Positions 48,442 to 62,538 of a DNA stretch of 64,000 nt are shown piece after piece. Position numbers and translations under genes: made by a program. Within the stretch, counting starts at the first letter, position 1, and each line of letters begins with the position of its first letter. The notes beneath the pieces are model-generated. The model saw only the letters and a list, made by a program, of their open reading frames with translations. It searched no databases and was not told the origin of the DNA. Origin of the DNA: Thauera sp. GDN1 (GTDB taxonomy: Bacteria > Pseudomonadota > Gammaproteobacteria > Burkholderiales > Rhodocyclaceae). The DNA lies in assembly GCF_029223545.1 (NCBI RefSeq), contig NZ_CP097870.1, forward strand, positions 806,001 to 870,000. The letters are read 5' to 3'.

Positions 48442-49853
48442 AACACAAGGTCCGCAACATCCACTTCGTCGGCATCGGCGGCTCGGGCATGAGCGGCATC
48501 GCCGAGGTGCTGGTCAACCAGGGCTACCGCGTCAGCGGCTCGGACCTCGGCGAGAACGCCGCCACCCGCCGCCTGCAGAAGATGGGCGCGAAGGTGGTGC
48601 GCGGCCACGCCGCCGAGAACGCTGCGGACGCGGATGTGGTGGTCGTGTCCACCGCGGTGAAGGCGGACAATCCGGAGGTGGTCGCCGCACGCGAGCGCCA
48701 CGTGCCGGTGGTGCCGCGGGCGCAGATGCTCGCCGAGCTGATGCGCTTCAAGCACGGCATCGCGATCGCCGGCACCCACGGCAAGACCACCACCACCTCG
48801 CTGGTGGCGAGCATCCTCGCCGAGGGCGGCATCGACCCCACCTTCGTCATCGGCGGCCGGCTCAATGCCGCGGGCGCCAATGCACGCCTGGGCACGGGCG
48901 ACTACCTGGTGGCCGAGGCGGACGAGTCCGATGCCTCCTTCCTGCTGCTCAATCCGGTGATCTCGGTGGTGACCAACATCGACGCCGACCACATGGACAC
49001 CTACGGCCACGACTTCGGTCGCGTCAAGCTGGCCTTCGTCGATTTCCTCCAGCGCCTGCCGTTCTACGGCGTCGCGGTGCTGTGCGAGGACGACCCCAAC
49101 GTGCGCGAGATCATGCCGCAGGTGTCGAAGCAGATCGTGCGCTACGGCCTGTCCGCGACCGCCAACATCCGCGCCGAGAACGTGCGCGCCGATGGCGGGC
49201 GCATGCTGTTCGACTGCGTGCGGGTGAACGGCACGACCAGCCGGCTGTCGATCGAACTCAACCTGCCCGGCGTGCACAACGTGCTCAACGCGCTCGCCGC
49301 GATCGCAGTGGCGACCGAGGTGCAGGTGCCGGATGCGGCGATCGTCAAGGCGCTCGCCGAGTTCAACGGCGTCGGCCGCCGCTTCCAGCGCTACGGCGAG
49401 GTCGCGCTGCTCGACCAGGACGGCGACGAGGCCGGCAGCTTCACGCTGATCGACGACTACGGCCACCACCCGGTGGAGATGGCGGCGACCATCGCCGCGG
49501 CGCGCGGCGCCTTTCCCGGCCGTCGCTTGGTGCTGGCCTTCCAGCCGCATCGCTACACCCGCACCCGCGACTGCTTCGAGGACTTCGTCAAGGTGCTGTC
49601 GACGGTCGATGGTCTGCTGCTCGCCGAGGTCTATGCCGCGGGCGAGTCGCCGATCGTGGCCGCGGACGGGCGTTCGCTGGCGCGTGCGATCCGCGTCGCA
49701 GGCACGGTGGAGCCGGTGTTCGTCGAGGACATCGCGGACATGCCGAGGATGATTCTTTCTGCCGCGCGCGATGGCGACGTGGTGATCACCATGGGTGCGG
49801 GTAGCATCGGCGCGGTGCCGGGCAAGCTCGCCAGGATCGAGGAAGCAGTGTGA
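48438..49853 (+). CDS. murC: UDP-N-acetylmuramate:L-alanine ligase MurC
   Basis: MurC adds L-Ala, the first stem residue. The 471-residue protein has [17 protein letters not shown] near the start, [13 protein letters not shown] near residue 115, ADESDASFL and [13 protein letters not shown]. The ATG at 48438 overlaps the murG stop. It is a paralogue of mpl at 30888. Confidence 0.97.
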   Translation: MKHKVRNIHFVGIGGSGMSGIAEVLVNQGYRVSGSDLGENAATRRLQKMGAKVVRGHAAENAADADVVVVSTAVKADNPEVVAARERHVPVVPRAQMLAELMRFKHGIAIAGTHGKTTTTSLVASILAEGGIDPTFVIGGRLNAAGANARLGTGDYLVAEADESDASFLLLNPVISVVTNIDADHMDTYGHDFGRVKLAFVDFLQRLPFYGVAVLCEDDPNVREIMPQVSKQIVRYGLSATANIRAENVRADGGRMLFDCVRVNGTTSRLSIELNLPGVHNVLNALAAIAVATEVQVPDAAIVKALAEFNGVGRRFQRYGEVALLDQDGDEAGSFTLIDDYGHHPVEMAATIAAARGAFPGRRLVLAFQPHRYTRTRDCFEDFVKVLSTVDGLLLAEVYAAGESPIVAADGRSLARAIRVAGTVEPVFVEDIADMPRMILSAARDGDVVITMGAGSIGAVPGKLARIEEAV

Positions 49854-50764
49854 AGGCGAAGTACGGAAAGGTAGCGGTGCTGTTCGGCGGCGGGTCCGCC
49901 GAGCGCGAGGTGTCCCTGATGTCGGGCAGTGCGGTGCTCGCCGCGCTGCAGGCCGCGGGGGTTGATGCGCACGCCTTCGACCCGGCCGAACGCGACCTCC
50001 ACGTCCTCAAGGAGGAAGGCTTCGACCGCGCCTTCATCGCGCTCCACGGCCGCGGCGGCGAGGACGGCACCGTGCAGGGCGCGCTCGAGTTGATGGGGAT
50101 CCCCTACACCGGCAGCGGGGTGATGGCCTCCGCGCTGTCGATGGACAAGTGGCGCACCAAGATGGTGTGGCTGGCCGCCGGCCTGCCCACCCCGCGCTAC
50201 GCGATCCTGCAGCACGACACCGACTGGGACGCGGTGGCCGCCGAGCTCGGCCTGCCGATCTTCGTCAAGCCGGTGCATGAAGGCTCCAGCATGGGTGCGA
50301 CCAAGGTCGCCGCGGCCGACCAGCTGCAGGCGGCCTGGGAACTGGCGGCACGCTACGACAGCCTGGTGATCGCCGAGGAGTTCATCTCCGGCGACGAACT
50401 GACTGCGCCCTTCCTGGAGGACCGTGCGCTGCCGCTGGTGCGCATCGTCGCGCCGGAAGGCAACTACGACTACCAGCACAAGTACTTCACCGATGACACC
50501 CGCTACGACTGCCCCTGCGGCCTGCCCGCCGAGCAGGAGGCCGTGCTGCAGGCCCTGGTGATGAAGTCGGCGCGGGTGCTGGGCTGCCGTGGCTGGGGCC
50601 GCGCCGACCTGATCCTGACCGCCGACGGCCGTCCCTACCTGCTCGAGATGAACACCTCGCCGGGCATGACCGGCCACTCGCTGGTGCCGATGTCGGCGCG
50701 CATGGCCGGGCTGGACTTCACCGCACTGTGCCTGCGCATCCTCGACGGAGCCCGCCTTGGCTGA
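49850..50764 (+). CDS. ddlB: D-alanine:D-alanine ligase
   Basis: The 304-residue ATP-grasp enzyme makes the D-Ala-D-Ala dipeptide for MurF. Motifs include [17 protein letters not shown] near residue 9, [13 protein letters not shown], and the C-terminal [16 protein letters not shown]. The GTG at 49850 overlaps the murC TGA. The placement between murC and ftsQ matches E. coli ddlB. Confidence 0.96.
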   Translation: MKAKYGKVAVLFGGGSAEREVSLMSGSAVLAALQAAGVDAHAFDPAERDLHVLKEEGFDRAFIALHGRGGEDGTVQGALELMGIPYTGSGVMASALSMDKWRTKMVWLAAGLPTPRYAILQHDTDWDAVAAELGLPIFVKPVHEGSSMGATKVAAADQLQAAWELAARYDSLVIAEEFISGDELTAPFLEDRALPLVRIVAPEGNYDYQHKYFTDDTRYDCPCGLPAEQEAVLQALVMKSARVLGCRGWGRADLILTADGRPYLLEMNTSPGMTGHSLVPMSARMAGLDFTALCLRILDGARLG

Positions 50765-51620
50765 AGTGACCGCGCGTCCCGCCTCGATCCGTTCCGCCCG
50801 CCCGGCGGCCGCGGGCGGGCGGGCGCGTGCCGGCGAGGAGAAGGGCCTGTGGCACCGCCCGGCGCTGCTCAACCTGCTCTCCGATCTGCTCACCCTGGCT
50901 GCCGCGGTGGCGCTGGGCTGGGCGCTGGTGGTGTGGTTCGTGTCGCGCCCGCTGTTTCCGCTGCGCGAGCTGGTGGTCGTCACCGACCCGGCGCAGGTGA
51001 CCGAGGAGCAGCTCGAATATGCCGCGCGCCTCGCGGTGCAGGGCAACTTCTTCACCGTCGATCTGGAAGCGGTGAAGGAGACGTTCGAGAAGCTGCCCTG
51101 GGTGCGCAAGGCCGAGGTGCGCCGGCGCTGGCCGGATGCGCTCGAGCTGCGCATCGAGGAGCACGACGCGGTGGCCTACTGGACGGTTTCGGAGAGCGGC
51201 GAGGCGCGCCTGGTCAATCGCCAGGGCGAGGTCTTCGTCGCCGCCTCGAACGCCGACCTGCCGCAGTTCGACGGCCCGCAGGGCTCCTCGAGCTGGCTGC
51301 TGGCGCGCTACGGCGAGTTCTCGTCGATGCTGCAGCCGCTGGGCGTGCGCCTGGTCGGCGTGGCGCTGTCGGCGCGCGAGGCCTGGCAGCTTCAGCTCGA
51401 CAATGGCATGACGATCGTGCTCGGTCGTGAGCAGGACAAATCCACGCTCGTGGACCGGCTGCAGCGCTTCATCGCGGTGTGGCCGCGCGTGCAGGACGAA
51501 ATCGATATCGAAATCAGGGTTGCGGATCTGCGCTATCCGGGCGGGTTCGCGCTGACCCCGACCGATGCCTCGGTGCTGCAGCAGCCCGTGACCCCCGCAG
51601 GCAGGAAAGGCAAGCAATGA
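50757..51620 (+). CDS. ftsQ: Cell division protein FtsQ
   Basis: The 287-residue bitopic protein has a cytoplasmic N-tail, one membrane helix ([19 protein letters not shown], about 44-62), a POTRA domain starting [16 protein letters not shown], and a beta domain. It links FtsA/FtsZ to FtsL-FtsB and the wall synthases. The start is unusual: TTG at 50757, with GGAG about 8 bases upstream and an overlap with ddlB; an in-frame GTG at 50766 is the alternative. It overlaps ftsA by four bases. Confidence 0.94.
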   Translation: MAEVTARPASIRSARPAAAGGRARAGEEKGLWHRPALLNLLSDLLTLAAAVALGWALVVWFVSRPLFPLRELVVVTDPAQVTEEQLEYAARLAVQGNFFTVDLEAVKETFEKLPWVRKAEVRRRWPDALELRIEEHDAVAYWTVSESGEARLVNRQGEVFVAASNADLPQFDGPQGSSSWLLARYGEFSSMLQPLGVRLVGVALSAREAWQLQLDNGMTIVLGREQDKSTLVDRLQRFIAVWPRVQDEIDIEIRVADLRYPGGFALTPTDASVLQQPVTPAGRKGKQ

Positions 51621-52846
51621 GCAAGCAATACAACGAACTGGTCGTCGGCCTCGACATCGGCACCGCCAAGGTCACCTGCATGGTGGCCGAGGTCAAACCG
51701 GACGGGCGTCTGAACGTCGTCGGCCTCGGCACCCAGCCGACCAGCGGCCTCAAGCGCGGCGTCGTGGTCAACATCGAGGCCACGGTGGACGCGATCTCGC
51801 GCGTGGTGCAGGAGGTCGAGGTCATGGCCGACTGCAAGATCCACGAGGTCTACACCGGCATCGCCGGCAGCCACATCAAGAGCTTCAACTCCAGCGGCAC
51901 GGTCGCGATCAAGGAGAAAGAGGTCTCGCCGCTCGACGTCGAGCGCGTGATCGAGGTCGCACGGGCGATGCCGATCCCGGCCGAGCAGCAGATCCTGCAC
52001 ATCCTCACCCAGGAATTCATCATCGATGGCCAGGGCGGGGTGCGCGAGCCGATCGGCATGAGCGGCGTGCGCCTGGAGGTGAAGGTGCACATCGTCACCG
52101 GCGCGGTGTCGGCGGCGCAGAACGTGATCAAGTGCGTGCGCCGCTGCGGGCTCGAGGTCATGGACCTGAGCCTGCAGCCGCTCGCCTCCAGCCACGCGGT
52201 GCTGACCGAGGACGAGAAGGAGCTGGGCGTGTGCATGGTGGACATCGGTGGCGGCACGACCGACATCGCGGTGTTCACCCAGGGCGCGATCCGCCACACC
52301 GCGGTGATCCCGGTCGCCGGCGACCAGATCACCAACGACATCGCGATGGCGCTGCGCACGCCGACCGCCGAGGCCGAGGAGATCAAGATCCGCCACGGCG
52401 TCGCCATGCACCAGATGGCCGATCCGGAAGAGATGATCGAGGTCCCCGGCGTCGGCGACCGCCCGCCGCGCAAGCTGTCGCGCCAGGCGCTGGCCGACGT
52501 CATCGAGCCGCGTGTGTCCGAGCTGTTCGAGCTGGTGCAGGCCGAACTGCGCCGCAGCGGCTACGAGGAACTGCTGTCCTCCGGCATCGTGCTCACCGGT
52601 GGTTCGTCGGTGATGCGCGGCATGGCCGAGCTGGCCGAGGATGTGTTCCACATGCCGGCACGGGTCGGTGCCCCGCAGTATGACGGCGCGCTGGCCGACG
52701 TGGTCTGCCAGCCGCGTTACGCGACCGCGATGGGTCTGGTGATGGAAGGTGCCGCGCAGCGGCGCAGGGGGCTTCAGGCGCGCGAGACGCGCACCGTGAA
52801 GCAGGTTTTCGGGCGCATGAAGGCGTGGTTCGAACGTAATTTCTGA
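51617..52846 (+). CDS. ftsA: Cell division protein FtsA
   Basis: The 409-residue actin-like protein tethers FtsZ to the membrane. Visible are LVVGLDIGTAKVTCMVAEV at the N-terminus, the 1C subdomain region, the phosphate loop VDIGGGTTDIAVF near residue 210, GIVLTGGSSVMRGM near 320 and the C-terminal amphipathic helix (VFGRMKAWFERNF). The ATG at 51617 overlaps the ftsQ stop. Confidence 0.97.
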   Translation: MSKQYNELVVGLDIGTAKVTCMVAEVKPDGRLNVVGLGTQPTSGLKRGVVVNIEATVDAISRVVQEVEVMADCKIHEVYTGIAGSHIKSFNSSGTVAIKEKEVSPLDVERVIEVARAMPIPAEQQILHILTQEFIIDGQGGVREPIGMSGVRLEVKVHIVTGAVSAAQNVIKCVRRCGLEVMDLSLQPLASSHAVLTEDEKELGVCMVDIGGGTTDIAVFTQGAIRHTAVIPVAGDQITNDIAMALRTPTAEAEEIKIRHGVAMHQMADPEEMIEVPGVGDRPPRKLSRQALADVIEPRVSELFELVQAELRRSGYEELLSSGIVLTGGSSVMRGMAELAEDVFHMPARVGAPQYDGALADVVCQPRYATAMGLVMEGAAQRRRGLQARETRTVKQVFGRMKAWFERNF

Positions 52847-52987
52847 CCGCGCCGTGCATGCGTGATCGATTTGGATGATTGCCGGTTAACCGCAGCTTAT
52901 TTAGTAGTAGACTGCTGGTCTGACACTAGATGCAGGGCGATCGGCGTTCGATGTTGAGCAGGGCCGTTTACTCAGGAGGCGAGGCAA
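52847..52987 (+). promoter_or_regulatory. ftsA-ftsZ gap with possible ftsZ promoter and strong ribosome site
   Basis: This 141-base gap is the only sizeable one inside the division cluster. It is AT-rich around 52880-52915, with a weak promoter-like pair TTGCCG-N17-TAGTAG. AGGAGG lies 8 bases before the ftsZ ATG, the strongest ribosome site in the cluster, which fits the need for high FtsZ levels. Confidence 0.45.
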
Positions 52988-54130
52988 ATGTTTGAAATCG
53001 TTGAGAAGGAACCGACCGGAACGGTCATCAAGGTGGTCGGTGTCGGCGGTGCGGGTGGCAACGCGGTCGATCACATGATCCGCGAGGGCGTGAAGGGCGT
53101 GCATTTCATCACCGCCAACACCGACGCCCAGGCGCTCAAGCGCAGCCTGGCGCCGACCAAGGTGCAGCTGGGCAACACCGGTCTGGGAGCCGGCTCCAAG
53201 CCCGAAGCCGGTCGCGCCGCCGCGCAGGAGTCGCGCGAGGACATCGCCGCTGCGCTCGAGGGCGCGCACATGGTGTTCATCACCGGCGGCATGGGTGGTG
53301 GCACCGGTACCGGCGCTGCGCCGGTGGTGGCCGAGATCGCCAAGGAGATGGGCCTGCTGACCGTCGCCGTGGTCACCAAGCCCTTCGACTTCGAGAACCG
53401 CATCCGCGTCGCCGAGAGCGGGATCGAGGAACTCACCCGTCACGTCGACTCGCTGATCGTCGTGCTCAACGACAAGCTGCTCGAGGTCTTCGGCGACGAT
53501 GCCGGCTTCGAGGAGTGCTTCCGCTCCGCCGACAACGTGCTGCGCTCGGCCGTTGGCGGCATCGCCGAGATCATCAACGTCCCCGGCCTGGTCAACGTCG
53601 ACTTCCAGGACGTGCGCACCGCGATGGCCGAGATGGGCCGCGCGATGATGGGTTCGGCCGAAGCCGCCGGCCTCGACCGCGCGCGCATCGCCGCCGAGCA
53701 GGCCGCGGTGTCGCCGCTGCTCGAGGGTACCGAGCTGTCGGGCGCGCGCTGCGTGCTGATCAACATCACCGCCAGCAAGTCGCTGAAGATGTCGGAAGTG
53801 CGCGACGCGGTGAAGACGGTGCAGGCCTTCGCCGCTCCGGAAGCCTTCGTCAAGTACGGCACCGTGTTCGAGGACACCATGGAAGACCGCATCCGCATCA
53901 CCGTGGTCGCCACCGGCCTCGGCGCGCCGCGCGCTGCACGCCAGCCGGTCATGCAGGTGGTGCAGGGTACCGGCACCTACGGTCCGGCGATCGGTGGCAG
54001 CATCGACATGAACAGCCTCGACGTGCCGGCGGTGATGCGCAGCGGTCGTCGCTCGACGGTCGAGGCGATGAGCACCAGCGGCGTCGGCACCTACGACATT
54101 CCGGCCTTCCTGCGTCGCCAGGCCGACTGA
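52988..54130 (+). CDS. ftsZ: Cell division protein FtsZ
   Basis: FtsZ is the tubulin-like GTPase that forms the Z ring. The 380-residue protein has VVGVGGAGGNAV near residue 16, the tubulin signature GGMGGGTGTGAAPVVA near 100, the T7 loop NVDFQDVRTAM and the C-terminal conserved peptide DIPAFLRRQ that binds FtsA. It is the last gene before the REPIN-like repeat and terminator. Confidence 0.98.
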   Translation: MFEIVEKEPTGTVIKVVGVGGAGGNAVDHMIREGVKGVHFITANTDAQALKRSLAPTKVQLGNTGLGAGSKPEAGRAAAQESREDIAAALEGAHMVFITGGMGGGTGTGAAPVVAEIAKEMGLLTVAVVTKPFDFENRIRVAESGIEELTRHVDSLIVVLNDKLLEVFGDDAGFEECFRSADNVLRSAVGGIAEIINVPGLVNVDFQDVRTAMAEMGRAMMGSAEAAGLDRARIAAEQAAVSPLLEGTELSGARCVLINITASKSLKMSEVRDAVKTVQAFAAPEAFVKYGTVFEDTMEDRIRITVVATGLGAPRAARQPVMQVVQGTGTYGPAIGGSIDMNSLDVPAVMRSGRRSTVEAMSTSGVGTYDIPAFLRRQAD

Positions 54131-54178
54131 TCGACGAGGGGACCGGCGGCGCGCCTGCACCGCCCGTCCCTGTCGTCG

Positions 54179-54233
54179 GTGGGAGCGGCACGCCCGCGAA
54201 GACCGCCTCCTTTGCAGGCAGGTCCGCTCCCAC
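54179..54233. repeat. REPIN-like pair of inverted REP sequences
   Basis: Both ends carry the 10-base unit GTGGGAGCGG in opposite orientation (54179-54188 and 54224-54233), enclosing 35 bases. The left half continues as CACGCCCGCG, strongly like Pseudomonas-type REP units. Two inverted REPs with a short spacer match a REPIN, a non-autonomous element mobilised by RAYT transposases; none is present here. Confidence 0.6.
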
Positions 54234-54294
54234 GAAGCGTCGCGCGTTTCGATGTCCGGGTGACACCGGGCTGCGCCGGTCGTGATGCAGTGCG

Positions 54295-54340
54295 AACCCG
54301 CGTGTGGACCGTCGCCTCCGGTCCGCGCGCGGGTTTTTTC
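54295..54340 (+). terminator. Terminator of the division cluster
   Basis: A 16-bp stem (ACCCGCGTGTGGACCG / CGGTCCGCGCGCGGGT, two G-U pairs) with a 7-base loop is followed by a run of six Ts. It lies 165 bases after ftsZ and would end the dcw transcript before lpxC. Confidence 0.9.
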
Positions 54341-54423
54341 TTGGCGGTGCTGCTTTGCAACATCCGCTTGCGCAACAGCGTGTTTCGATGGGGGCGATAG
54401 CCCGGCCGCATTCGGGTCGCGTG

Positions 54424-54429
54424 CTAAAA
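54424..54429 (+). promoter_or_regulatory. -10 element of lpxC
   Basis: TAAAAT lies 26 bases before the lpxC start and after the upstream terminator, so lpxC has its own promoter. The -35 is unclear. Confidence 0.45.
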
Positions 54430-54455
54430 TGACTGATCTAAAAAGGAAAACGAAC

Positions 54456-55382
54456 ATGATCAGGCAGCGCACCCTCAAATCCATCGTCAAGGCCACCGGT
54501 GTCGGTCTGCACGGCGGCCGCAAGGTGACCCTGACCCTGCGTCCGGCGGCGCCCGACACCGGCATCGTCTTCCATCGTGTCGATCTCGATCCGCCGCTGA
54601 CCCTGCCCGCCGACCCCTATGCCGTGTGCGACACGCGCATGTGTTCCGGGCTGGAGAAGGGCGGCGAGAAGGTCGGTACCGTCGAGCACCTGATGTCGGC
54701 GCTCGCCGGCCTGGGCATCGACAACCTGCATGTCGACGTCGATGCGCAGGAGATCCCCATCCTCGATGGGAGTTCGGCGCCCTTCGTGTTCCTGCTCCAG
54801 TCCGCCGGCATCGAGGAGCAGAAGGCCGCGAAGAAATTCCTGCGCGTGAAGAAGGCGGTCGAGTACGTCGAAGGCGACAAGTGGGTCAGGCTCGAGCCCT
54901 ACGACGGCTTCAAGCTGTCGTTCTCGATCGTGTTCAATCATCCCGCGATCGACTCCACCTCCACCCAGGTCACGATCGATTTCGCCGAGCAGTCCTACGT
55001 GCGCGACGTGGCGCGCGCGCGCACCTTCGGCTTCATGCAGGACGTCGAGTTCATGCGCGCCAATGGCCTCGCGCTCGGCGGCAGCCTGGAGAACGCGATC
55101 GTGATGGACGAGTACCGCGTGCTCAACGCCGAGGGCTTGCGCTACGCCGACGAGTTCGTCAAGCACAAGGTGCTGGACGCGATCGGCGACCTCTGCCTGT
55201 GCGGCCACCCGCTGCTGGCGGCGTATTCGGCGCACAAGGCGGGGCATGCGCTCAACAACCAGATCCTGCGCGTGCTGCTGGAGGACAAGGAGGCCTGGGA
55301 GATCGTCACCTTCGACCAGGATACTTCGACGCCGGCGGCGGTGTCGCACCAGTTCGCGCCCCTCGGCCAGGCCTTCGCCTGA
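54456..55382 (+). CDS. lpxC: UDP-3-O-acyl-N-acetylglucosamine deacetylase LpxC
   Basis: LpxC is the zinc amidase catalysing the first committed step of lipid A synthesis. The 308-residue protein has [19 protein letters not shown] at the start, the zinc and active-site motif [18 protein letters not shown] near residue 72, LDGSSAPF, and [18 protein letters not shown] near 235. The ATG at 54456 has AAGGAAAA upstream. Placement after ftsZ is standard. Confidence 0.97.
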   Translation: MIRQRTLKSIVKATGVGLHGGRKVTLTLRPAAPDTGIVFHRVDLDPPLTLPADPYAVCDTRMCSGLEKGGEKVGTVEHLMSALAGLGIDNLHVDVDAQEIPILDGSSAPFVFLLQSAGIEEQKAAKKFLRVKKAVEYVEGDKWVRLEPYDGFKLSFSIVFNHPAIDSTSTQVTIDFAEQSYVRDVARARTFGFMQDVEFMRANGLALGGSLENAIVMDEYRVLNAEGLRYADEFVKHKVLDAIGDLCLCGHPLLAAYSAHKAGHALNNQILRVLLEDKEAWEIVTFDQDTSTPAAVSHQFAPLGQAFA

Positions 55383-55409
55383 GTCCGCCGCAGCCCGGAA
55401 CGCCCCCTC

Positions 55410-55598
55410 ATGCTGATCATGCGTCTGCTGTTGCTGCTCGGCGTGCTGGCCATCGGCGGCTCGATCATCCTGTGGCAGCTGACCGGCAATCCCCGCTACA
55501 AGACCTGGGCCTGGAAGTCCTTCCGCGCCGCGGTGGTCGTCGTCTTCATCTTCTTCGCCCTGTTCGCCATCGAGCGCATCCTCGCGCCGGTGGCCTGA
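55410..55598 (+). CDS. Small two-helix membrane protein of unknown function
   Basis: The 62-residue frame encodes two hydrophobic helices (MRLLLLLGVLAIGGSIILW and AAVVVVFIFFALFAIERI) separated by a short polar loop (GNPRYKTWAWKSFR). It has typical high-GC codon use and lies 27 bases after lpxC. ATG 55410 or 55419 could be the start. I do not recognise a family. The coding call rests on the membrane pattern and position. Confidence 0.7.
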   Translation: MLIMRLLLLLGVLAIGGSIILWQLTGNPRYKTWAWKSFRAAVVVVFIFFALFAIERILAPVA

Positions 55599-55613
55599 GC
55601 GGGCCGCTCGTCC

Positions 55614-56045
55614 TCAATCCTTTCCGCGCCTGACCAGGCGCTCCAGCGAAGCCCGCAGCGGCGAATCCGCCGGCAGGCTGTGCGCGAAGGTCTCCAGGCT
55701 CGCCTTGGCAGTGGGCGAAATGTGGCGCTCGGTGGGCGGGCGGCGCCACTCGACCTCTTCCGGCGTACCGACCTTGACCTTGATCGCCTGCACGGCGTGC
55801 CCGCCATGCTGCAGGCGCTCCAGGATGCTGGGCAGGAGCTGGCGCAGGCGCACCGCGGCGGCCCCGCCGCGGGCACTCACCACCAGGGTGCCGTCCTTGA
55901 GGTTGGCGACCAGGCACTGACCCTGAAGCTGCGGCGGCAGGCAGGCGTCGAGCGCCCCCTGCACGCGGCGCAGGCGGGCGGCATGGTCCTGCAGGCGGGC
56001 GAGGGCATCGCCGCTGCCGAGGAAGCGGTGGAGCAGCCGGGTCAT
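55614..56045 (-). CDS. DUF721 / DciA-like protein
   Basis: The 143-residue protein carries a DUF721 domain: helical start ([19 protein letters not shown]), [40 protein letters not shown], then VQAIKVKVG. DciA proteins help load the replicative helicase DnaB in bacteria without DnaC. Here it lies convergent to lpxC and divergent to secA, as is common in proteobacteria. The ATG at 56045 is used; longer frames overlap secA in the opposite strand. Confidence 0.85.
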   Translation of the reverse strand: MTRLLHRFLGSGDALARLQDHAARLRRVQGALDACLPPQLQGQCLVANLKDGTLVVSARGGAAAVRLRQLLPSILERLQHGGHAVQAIKVKVGTPEEVEWRRPPTERHISPTAKASLETFAHSLPADSPLRASLERLVRRGKD

Positions 56046-56090
56046 GGGGTGGGGGCGTGAAGCGTCATCAGGCGGGCGGGTGCGCCATGA

Positions 56091-56096
56091 TAAACT
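56091..56096 (+). promoter_or_regulatory. -10 element of secA
   Basis: TAAACT lies 34 bases before the secA ATG in the divergent gap with the DciA-like gene; no good -35 is visible. Confidence 0.35.
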
Positions 56097-56130
56097 CTTG
56101 CCTTTGCCGAATCGACGTCGAACCCAAAAC

Positions 56131-58866
<2,736 letters not shown>

Positions 58867-58888
58867 TCCCTTCGCTCCGGAGAACCGC

Positions 58889-60127
58889 ATGGCCGTCAAT
58901 CTCGTCACCCCGAACCCCGCCGATCTGAAGCCCGTCGCGGGCGTGCGCCTCGGCGTCGCCGAGGCCGGCATCCGCAAGGCCAACCGCCGCGACCTCACCG
59001 TGATCGAGCTCGCCGCGGGCAGCCGCGTCGCCGGCGTGTTCACGAAGAACCGCTTCTGCGCCGCGCCGGTGCAGGTGTGCAAGGCGCATCTGGTGGGCGG
59101 GACGATCCGCGCGCTGGTGATCAACACCGGCGTGGCCAACGCCGGCACCGGCGAGCCGGGCCTGGCCAATGCGCAGGCCACCTGCGCGGCGCTGGCGCAG
59201 CAGATGGGGATCGAGGCCGGGCAGGTGCTGCCGTTCTCGACCGGGGTGATCCTCGAGCCGCTGCCGGTGGACCGCCTGGTCGCCGGCCTGCCGAAGGCGG
59301 TCGCCGACCTGCGCGCCGACGGCTGGTTCGACGCCGCGCACGCGATCATGACCACCGATACCCTGGCCAAGGCGGTGTCGAGGCAGGTGCAGATCGGCGG
59401 CAGGACGGTGACGCTGACCGGCATCAGCAAGGGCGCCGGCATGATCAAGCCCAACATGGCGACCATGCTCGGTTTCCTGGCCTGCGATGCCGCGGTGTCG
59501 CAGGCGCTGCTCGACGGCCTGGCCAGGGAGGCGGCCGATCTGTCCTTCAACAGCATCACCGTCGATGGCGACACCTCGACCAACGACTCCTTCATCGTCA
59601 TTGCCACTGGCGCCGCCGGCAACGCCGAGATCACCGACGCCGCCAGCGCCGACTACAAGGTGCTGCGCGACGCGGTGATCGAGGTATCGATCGCGCTCGC
59701 CCAGGCCATCGTGCGCGACGGCGAGGGCGCGACCAAGTTCATGACGATCGCGGTGGAAGGCGGCAAGGACCGCGACGAATGCCGCAAGGTGGCCTACGCG
59801 GTGGCGCATTCGCCGCTGGTCAAGACCGCCTTCTTCGCCTCCGACCCCAACCTCGGCCGCATCCTGGCGGCGATCGGCTACGCGGGTGTCGACGATCTCG
59901 ACGTCTCGAAGCTGCGCGTGTGGCTCGGCAACCCGGACGAATCGGTGCTGGTCGCCGAGCACGGCGGGCGCGCGGCGAGCTACGTCGAGGAAGCGGGTTC
60001 CCGGATCATGAAGCACGCCGAACTGACGGTGCGCATCGATCTCGCGCGCGGCGCGGCGGCCGCCACCGTGTGGACCTGCGACTTTTCCTACGACTACGTG
60101 AAGATCAACGCCGACTACCGCTCCTGA
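58889..60127 (+). CDS. argJ: Bifunctional glutamate N-acetyltransferase / ornithine acetyltransferase ArgJ
   Basis: ArgJ recycles the acetyl group from N-acetylornithine to glutamate in arginine synthesis. The 412-residue precursor contains the self-cleavage site in [13 protein letters not shown]192 would become the N-terminal nucleophile of the beta chain. It starts 22 bases after secA and ends at a bidirectional terminator opposite apaG. Confidence 0.96.
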   Translation: MAVNLVTPNPADLKPVAGVRLGVAEAGIRKANRRDLTVIELAAGSRVAGVFTKNRFCAAPVQVCKAHLVGGTIRALVINTGVANAGTGEPGLANAQATCAALAQQMGIEAGQVLPFSTGVILEPLPVDRLVAGLPKAVADLRADGWFDAAHAIMTTDTLAKAVSRQVQIGGRTVTLTGISKGAGMIKPNMATMLGFLACDAAVSQALLDGLAREAADLSFNSITVDGDTSTNDSFIVIATGAAGNAEITDAASADYKVLRDAVIEVSIALAQAIVRDGEGATKFMTIAVEGGKDRDECRKVAYAVAHSPLVKTAFFASDPNLGRILAAIGYAGVDDLDVSKLRVWLGNPDESVLVAEHGGRAASYVEEAGSRIMKHAELTVRIDLARGAAAATVWTCDFSYDYVKINADYRS

Positions 60128-60169
60128 TCTTCATGCCCTTCGCCTCGCGCTGAAGGGCTCGGGCTCGGC

Positions 60170-60215
60170 AAAAGCAGACCGGCGCACCCCTGACGGGCGG
60201 CGCCGGTCTGCTTTT
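60170..60215. terminator. Bidirectional terminator between argJ and apaG
   Basis: A-run, perfect stem (GCAGACCGGCGC / GCGCCGGTCTGC) and T-run read the same way on both strands. It ends both convergent genes. Confidence 0.93.
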
Positions 60216-60227
60216 CAGCCGGCTCGT

Positions 60228-60611
60228 TCAGTGCAGCATCCGCGGCATCGCCAGCATGAAAGGCGCGATCGGGGCGTCGAAGGCATGATCGTCGGCGGCG
60301 ACCATGTGGTAGCTGCCATGCATCGTTCCCACCGGCGTGGCCAGCACACAGCCGCTGGTGTAGCGGAAGTGCTCGCCGGGGGCGAGCAGGGGTTGCTCGC
60401 CGATCACGCCCTGGCCGTGCACTTCCTGAGCCTTGTTGTTGCCGTCCGTGATCACCCAGTGGCGCGCCACCAGGCGTGCCGCCACCGTGCCGGTGTTGCG
60501 GATGGTGATGTGATAGGCGAACACGTAGTGCTCGTCCTCCGGTCTCGACTGCTCGGCGACGTATTCGGCGATCGTCGTGACTTCGATCTGATAGCGCTCG
60601 TCGGTGTTCAC
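60228..60611 (-). CDS. apaG: ApaG family protein
   Basis: The 127-residue protein is a single fibronectin-III-like ApaG domain: YAFHITIRN-like block (FAYHITIRNTGT), ARHWVITDGNN, VHGQGVIGEQPLLAPGEHFRYTSG and TPVGTMHGSYHMV. In E. coli apaG is next to apaH but its role is unclear. GTG at 60611 gives the family length; a longer frame to 60707 would run through the purB promoter and start. Confidence 0.93.
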   Translation of the reverse strand: MNTDERYQIEVTTIAEYVAEQSRPEDEHYVFAYHITIRNTGTVAARLVARHWVITDGNNKAQEVHGQGVIGEQPLLAPGEHFRYTSGCVLATPVGTMHGSYHMVAADDHAFDAPIAPFMLAMPRMLH

Positions 60612-60624
60612 GGTTTTTTGTTCT

Positions 60625-60652
60625 CTGTCAGCGAAGGGGGAGGCGTTAAAAT
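60625..60652 (+). promoter_or_regulatory. Probable purB promoter
   Basis: CTGTCA (60625-60630), 16 bases and TAAAAT (60647-60652) lie 26 bases before purB, in the divergent gap with apaG. Confidence 0.45.
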
Positions 60653-60654
60653 AG

Positions 60655-62055
<1,401 letters not shown>

Positions 62056-62097
62056 GCCACGCCCGAACCCGCCGGCCGCATGCCGGCGCCTATCCCG

Positions 62098-62121
62098 ACG
62101 CCACCTTCGCGGTGGCGTTTT
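62098..62121 (+). terminator. Probable purB terminator or attenuator
   Basis: Stem ACGCCACC / GGTGGCGT around TTCGC, with TTTT at the 3' end. It lies between purB and the next gene, so it could also attenuate that gene. Confidence 0.65.
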
Positions 62122-62140
62122 CACGACAAGGAGTTCCCGA

Positions 62141-62458
62141 ATGGCCTTCGCCGACAACCTAAAGACCCTGCCCGGCGTGTCCCACCTCGCCGCGCTGAAC
62201 CTGACCGACGCCGCCGATGCGGTCGTCGCCACGATCGAGAACAAGCCCGGCCAGGCCGGCTCGCTGGCGGTGTACAACCATCTCGCCCAGCTCTACGGCG
62301 CGATCAGCCCCGAGGCGGCCAGGAAGGGCCTGGAGCTCTACGCCGAGCACACCGAGGACGCCCGCGCCAACCCGGGCAAGCACCCCAACATCGACCGCCT
62401 GATCGGGCTGATCGAGCGCGGGGAGACGCTCAGGGTGAAGCAGGTGTTTGCGGTCTGA
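62141..62458 (+). CDS. DUF2322-family hypothetical protein
   Basis: The 105-residue protein resembles DUF2322 members as I recall them: MAFADNLKTLPGVSHL, IENKPGQAGSLAVYNHLAQ near residues 33-51 and EHTEDARANPGKHPNIDRLI near 69-88. The function is unknown. The ATG at 62141 has AAGGAG 7 bases upstream. It is cytoplasmic, without signal or membrane segment. Confidence 0.8.
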   Translation: MAFADNLKTLPGVSHLAALNLTDAADAVVATIENKPGQAGSLAVYNHLAQLYGAISPEAARKGLELYAEHTEDARANPGKHPNIDRLIGLIERGETLRVKQVFAV

Positions 62459-62538
62459 GGTGTGGCATGTCGTGATGGCTTGTGCGGCGGCCGCAGCATT
62501 GTCCGACGGTGGGCATTTGCGCGGCGCCGGTCCGGCCA

